Notes under the pieces: generated by a model
What the model saw: the letters and a program-made list of their open reading frames with translations, nothing else
The model's database searches: none
Told to the model about the DNA's origin: nothing
Made by a program: the position numbers and the translations under genes
Part shown: one piece after another, positions 8,860-13,046 of the stretch
Numbering within the stretch: position 1 is the stretch's first letter
Layout: each line of letters opens with the position of its first letter
DNA from: Chalara sp. BL73
Taxonomy: Eukaryota; Ascomycota; Leotiomycetes; Helotiales
DNA length: 13,046 bases
Reading direction: 5' to 3'
Assembly: GCA_918026815.1 (NCBI GenBank)
Contig: CAKJVC010000084.1
Span: 1 to 13,046 of the forward strand

Positions 8860-10824
8860 GTGGCACAGGCAGCGAGGAGTTTATTTTTGAATTGTACGGC
8901 AGATCATCTCACGGCGTCACAGTATTAGGAGCATCTCTCCATCGCCATTGCCAGATGGAAGAGTCTTTTTAAATCATCGTTTGACGCAAGCGGTCTGATT
9001 GAGTGTAACTTTGTATAAAGCTGGTGTTTGGGGCTGGGCTGGTAGGGATGTAATTTCCAATTATTCAGGAATTGAATACTATCAAGAGTCGAGAGTGTCT
9101 GTCTGTTCGTCGAGCGTGATAGTGACAACGGATTCACTCTGTTTGTTGCGATGTGAGTCACTGGTACGAAATATATTGGGAAAGGAGGTGAAGGCACATC
9201 ACGTTCATGATATCCGCTTGAAGTATTAATAAGCGCTTCGCATCGGACGAAGGTTTTCATACGAAGCTATCTATGGTTATGCAGATAGCTCTAGCTCTTC
9301 CTTTTGCTTTCCATTTGGCTCTTGCTTTCTGTGATCTCTGTTTGTGGTCAGGACAGAGGGGTAAGTATATTATCTAGAGGACTAAAGACTATGGAGTTGT
9401 TATGGACCATGTAATTATCTTTGCCGTACTCGCGGCGATGGCTGCTGTGAGTACAGCACGGCCTTGTGAAGGATTTCGGATGATCTTATATCATACATAG
9501 CTATTGGTGGTAAGGTTTGATCTTTATTGCAGCCACATCTGAGGAGGGTGGCCTCAACGAGGTGCTTGACATTTGGTGGTAGCGGAGATTTAGGAAAGGG
9601 ATTGGAATGAAATTGCATTTGGAAGTGGTGCGTTATTGTCAATATCCTTCATATTTGGGCATGTCAAAAGTGAATAGACATTTGAGCACAGTCTGAATGA
9701 GCCAGGTCTCGCTCCCCGACAGCGAGTTCGACCATGTTTCCGGACTTCCAGACTTACACCGGAATGTTGCGTCTCTACTGCTTAGACACCACTCAAGATG
9801 AGAATTACGAGAAGAGGTAGCCGAAAAGGAAGATATGGCAAGACGAGATAGTGATGGCTTGACTGAGTTTGTGGCGTCCTAGATAACTAGAAGGATAACT
9901 TCGCTGGGTGCTGTATGTCGAGTGGCATATTCTGGTCGGTATTTCCTATAGTAGAAAGTGCCAACGACCATGTATGTAGCTTAAGTCTAGGTGGATTTCG
10001 AATTCTTGGATAAGTTTCCAGAGCAATATTCCAAGTAGTTGTCAGTATGGCCCATCTTCAATAGCTTCTAACCGTTTGGGCCGATGTCACTTACTGTTCG
10101 AGCGTGGGGGTTCATGGCTCTAGTCTTCAGGGAGCAATCACTCATCTCCTTCAACTATGTTTGAGTCCGGCCTTCTCACAACCCTCTCTCATGCATGAGG
10201 AAGATTCCGAATGGCGGAATACGCTTGCTTGGCAGAGAATTGATGCATATATATTGCCTTTTGGAGGGAGAATGTAGCACAAAAGATCTCGCGAAATCGA
10301 GACAAGGAAGACAAATTCTTGAGACATTGAGCCAGGTAAGAGCTTTCATCAACTTATCCATGTATGACATTCCATTTGCAAGTTGGAAACACGGCTGTTC
10401 GTTACCCACCCTAGAACGCCAGAAACTTCAACCAAATTCTTGATAAATATACAGACATGACATGGTTTGCAAGCCTCTCATTCGAGCTTTTTGCCTCTGA
10501 GAGCCATTGGACCGACAATTTCGTCAATATAAATGAGGCTTGTGGCTTGAGTACGGCTAATGCACAGTCGTTGGGACGTTTTAGTATCAGGATGTCATTC
10601 CCTGCGGCCTTGCCTCAACAAACACTTTGCCTCCCATATGACATTTACACCGCATCATATGCTAAGCCAATAGATCTTCGTTGTACATTGACATCTCTTA
10701 TAGTGTGTAGTACAAACTCGAGTCTTCAGGGTACACTCATTTAGGGATTCCTTGTGAAGCGGGAAATGGGGTTTATGGATATTGCTGCTGAAGAAGCCTA
10801 GATACCCGGCCTCGTTAAACCTGC

Positions 10825-10838
10825 ATGCATATATGCAT
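10825..10838. repeat. 14-base perfect palindrome
   Basis: ATGCATATATGCAT reads the same on both strands. It lies in the gene-free region and could be a dimeric protein site or chance in an AT-rich stretch. No gene start lies next to it. Confidence 0.4.
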
Positions 10839-12973
10839 CTAACCATACCCCATGTTTGTGTCAGATGTCACTCTGGAGTACTTGGGATTTCCGCAAAGAG
10901 GATATGATCCCCATGTTCCACCAATGTTGGCAGTATGCTGGTAATTGACCAAGTGGTGGGTCGTATTGGAGATCAGCCATATTCCCGTCTGCATACACAA
11001 ACTTCTTTATTCAGAGCTCGAGAATTTGCACACACGATCAACAATGCAATGCGCTTCAGGTTCGTAGGTCATAGCTTGTCATCAGTTCTTGCTGTTATGA
11101 TGACGTTTCCAAAACCGTTGGGATCTGCCGCTGTCATGCCTGCGGCTAATGTCAGTCTGACGGTGGCCCTGACTCATGAGACGAAAGACGGACATCTGGG
11201 TCTGGGAAAGGATCCGCCGGCCTGGAAAAAGAGAGAGGATCGCATGCAAACGGATCCCTGACTTGCGACTAGGAGCACCCTACAACCTTGGATGGGAGTC
11301 GGTCCTACAGTCCCAGACATACAAGAGCCTCCCGACAGCAATATGCGGACAGCCAATGCTCATGTTCAATCGGGTGCCTTGTGCATGGTACTCGAAATTT
11401 AATATAGCTTCCATTCTCGAGGCGATAGAAGAGACAGGGAGTGGCCATTTTGTCCTACATGCGGGAAGCTTGGACTGCTATATGTAAAGCATGGCCGTGT
11501 ACGTGCATGGAATGCTGTTTCCCGTTCGTAAGACTTTGGAGCTGTGGGAGCTGTGGGAGCGATAGCCCCATATCACTCGACATTTCGTTTCAATCACGGC
11601 CATCAAGCGTCACTACGTGATTTTCAGGGAAATATTAAAGTCACAGATCACAGACTCAAGATCAGCTACAAAATACTCATACAGATGTTTCATTTTCCTG
11701 ACGAGAAATGCAATAGAACTTTGACTTGCCAAGGGCCGACAAGCCATGGTCCGTGGAATGGCCTAGGGGTGAAGACGATGGTATCACCCTTTCGAGTTAG
11801 CCTTGCGAACGCAGCCCTGAGGGAGAACCTGGAATGCTCTTCCGCTCCCTGTTGATCGACAAGAGGATCTCATCTCGATTTGACAGCTTTGAACCCATGC
11901 TCTCATTGATGTGGTGGAGGCAGCTCAAAGAACCACTCACCACGCTGCATCTCACTACCAAGACGGCTGGTACACAGGGCCTGCCCTCGTTAATCTACGA
12001 GTCCCTGTATCTTGAATCTCAACGTCAGCATCCCACGTCGACCGCAAGGGAGGATGGAGGAAAGACCCAGCAAGAAGCAAAAGGGATTGCAGGTATCACA
12101 AAACCAGGTACATGGAAGGATACTGCCGTGCGCCTGCATCGTGATTGGATGCGCGTTTGAATTGCAGTGTAGGATTTACCCGTTCGTTGGATTCAATAGT
12201 TCTCACGGGTTGTCATTTTCACCAGTAGTTCCGAAGGGTGCATGACAAGTGACTGGTCAGTGACAACCCAGCAAGCCCGCTTGATTTTAGAGCTTATGTG
12301 TTGTCGTTTCAGGCTCATGTTGGCTAAGTTTTGAGACATGACATCCTCAGGGCTCAAGGTCCATGTTTTTAAACGAGGAACAACAATAACCCAGGCATGC
12401 ATTCTCGGTACCGACATCTGGAGACGGGTGACAGCAGAGGAGCACCAGTGTCTCGGAATGGGTGGTTGAGCAGAAACTCTTTCCATGCAGCACCAAGCTG
12501 ATAAAAAAATACATAAAATTCCCGCACAATAAATAGCACGTTCAAGTTCAGCAACTCAAGCAAGCACGGTAGCGAATGAATGGATAGCTGCATCGTGTTG
12601 ATCACATGTGGCATGTCTCAACTATTTTCTCTCGTGATATGAGATTGCAGCCTTCCACAGCGACGATCGCTACCAGATTCCTATTCGCGTTACTGGATAA
12701 TCAAACAATATGCAAGCTTTCTGTGTTGGCAAAGGCAGACAAGAGTGGCAGAATACTTCCGAGCGAATACCTAAAGGCTTCCTGAGCGATTTTGTCCATC
12801 AATCACTCACGACTATATTGCGCAACAACAACCAAGAATCATAACATCCGATAGATAGGGATGTTTCATTACCGCACGTAGAAACAAAACAGACGTCCAG
12901 ATGCAGGACGAAGTGGGAGTGTTCGATGCCTCTCTAAACCTAATGCTCTACTGTGTTACCATCTAACTTTCCA

Positions 12974-12996
12974 CATGCACGGTAGGCCCGTGCATG
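12974..12996. repeat. Perfect 9-base inverted repeat (hairpin)
   Basis: CATGCACGG (12974-12982) and CCGTGCATG (12988-12996) are exact complements around a 5-base loop. It is the cleanest hairpin I noticed in the gene-free right part. No T run follows, and fungal genes do not use such terminators, so its role is unknown. Confidence 0.55.
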
Positions 12997-13046
12997 ATGC
13001 TTCTGTTTGTCGAAGGAATGTCGAGGTTAATTCTCGGCTTCCGATT

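Larger units (their letters stand above)
8846..13046. other. 4.2 kb stretch without a recognisable gene
   Basis: After the kinesin stop I find no reading frame above about 111 codons and none with a known domain, on either strand. A few frames of 100 to 108 codons (10935-11261, 11176-11487, 11544-11855, 11834-12160) overlap in different frames and show no family motif or consistent splice signals. The first few hundred bases should include the kinesin 3' UTR. The rest may be intergenic, an untranslated transcript, or worn-out sequence. No tRNA-like B box or rRNA sequence was seen. Confidence 0.5.

Noticed and set aside
9708..9726. CTCGCT/AGCGAG stem next to GTTCGA, considered as a tRNA T-arm
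   Set aside because: No A box, anticodon arm or acceptor stem can be fitted around it.
11400..11530. CPTCG motif in a plus-strand frame near 11450, suggesting a zinc ribbon
   Set aside because: Only one CxxC, no Met start, a stop shortly upstream, and no second cysteine pair.
11539..11560. 9-base tandem repeat (GAGCTGTGG twice)
   Set aside because: Only two units, no gene context and no sign of function; it is likely simple slippage.

Overview
The window looks like nuclear DNA of a filamentous ascomycete (Pezizomycotina). The coding sequences are broken by short introns of about 50 to 70 bases with fungal branch-point motifs (CTAAC or CTGAC). The two recognisable genes are fungal family members, and the left edge holds a decayed Fot1/pogo-type transposon. 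Leotiomycetes or a related class would fit, but the sequence alone does not fix the class.

Layout. Positions 1 to about 1340 hold the 3' part of a Fot1/pogo transposon, with a transposase pseudogene broken by three stop codons and about five frame changes. Positions 1331-3336 hold no gene I can recognise. Positions 3337-4412 (minus strand) encode a membrane-bound lysophospholipid acyltransferase-like protein of the Vps66/Loa1 type, with a tiny first exon. Positions 4413-4955 are the divergent promoter region, rich in CGCG cores on the kinesin side. Positions 4956-8845 (plus strand) encode a C-terminal-motor kinesin-14 (KlpA/Ncd/Kar3 type), which I resolve into seven exons. One intron is exceptionally long (588 bases) and holds a possible 66-base in-frame cassette exon. 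A one-base frameshift lies in the coiled coil. Positions 8846-13046 (4.2 kb) have no supportable gene.

The two genes are head to head and may share regulatory DNA, but their products act in different places: lipid metabolism at the ER, and the spindle or microtubules. No functional link is implied. I do not see a new multi-gene system. The best leads are the kinesin frameshift, the candidate cassette exon, the repeat that contains the kinesin stop codon, the RIP-like stop pattern in the transposase, and the missing histidine in the acyltransferase active-site motif.
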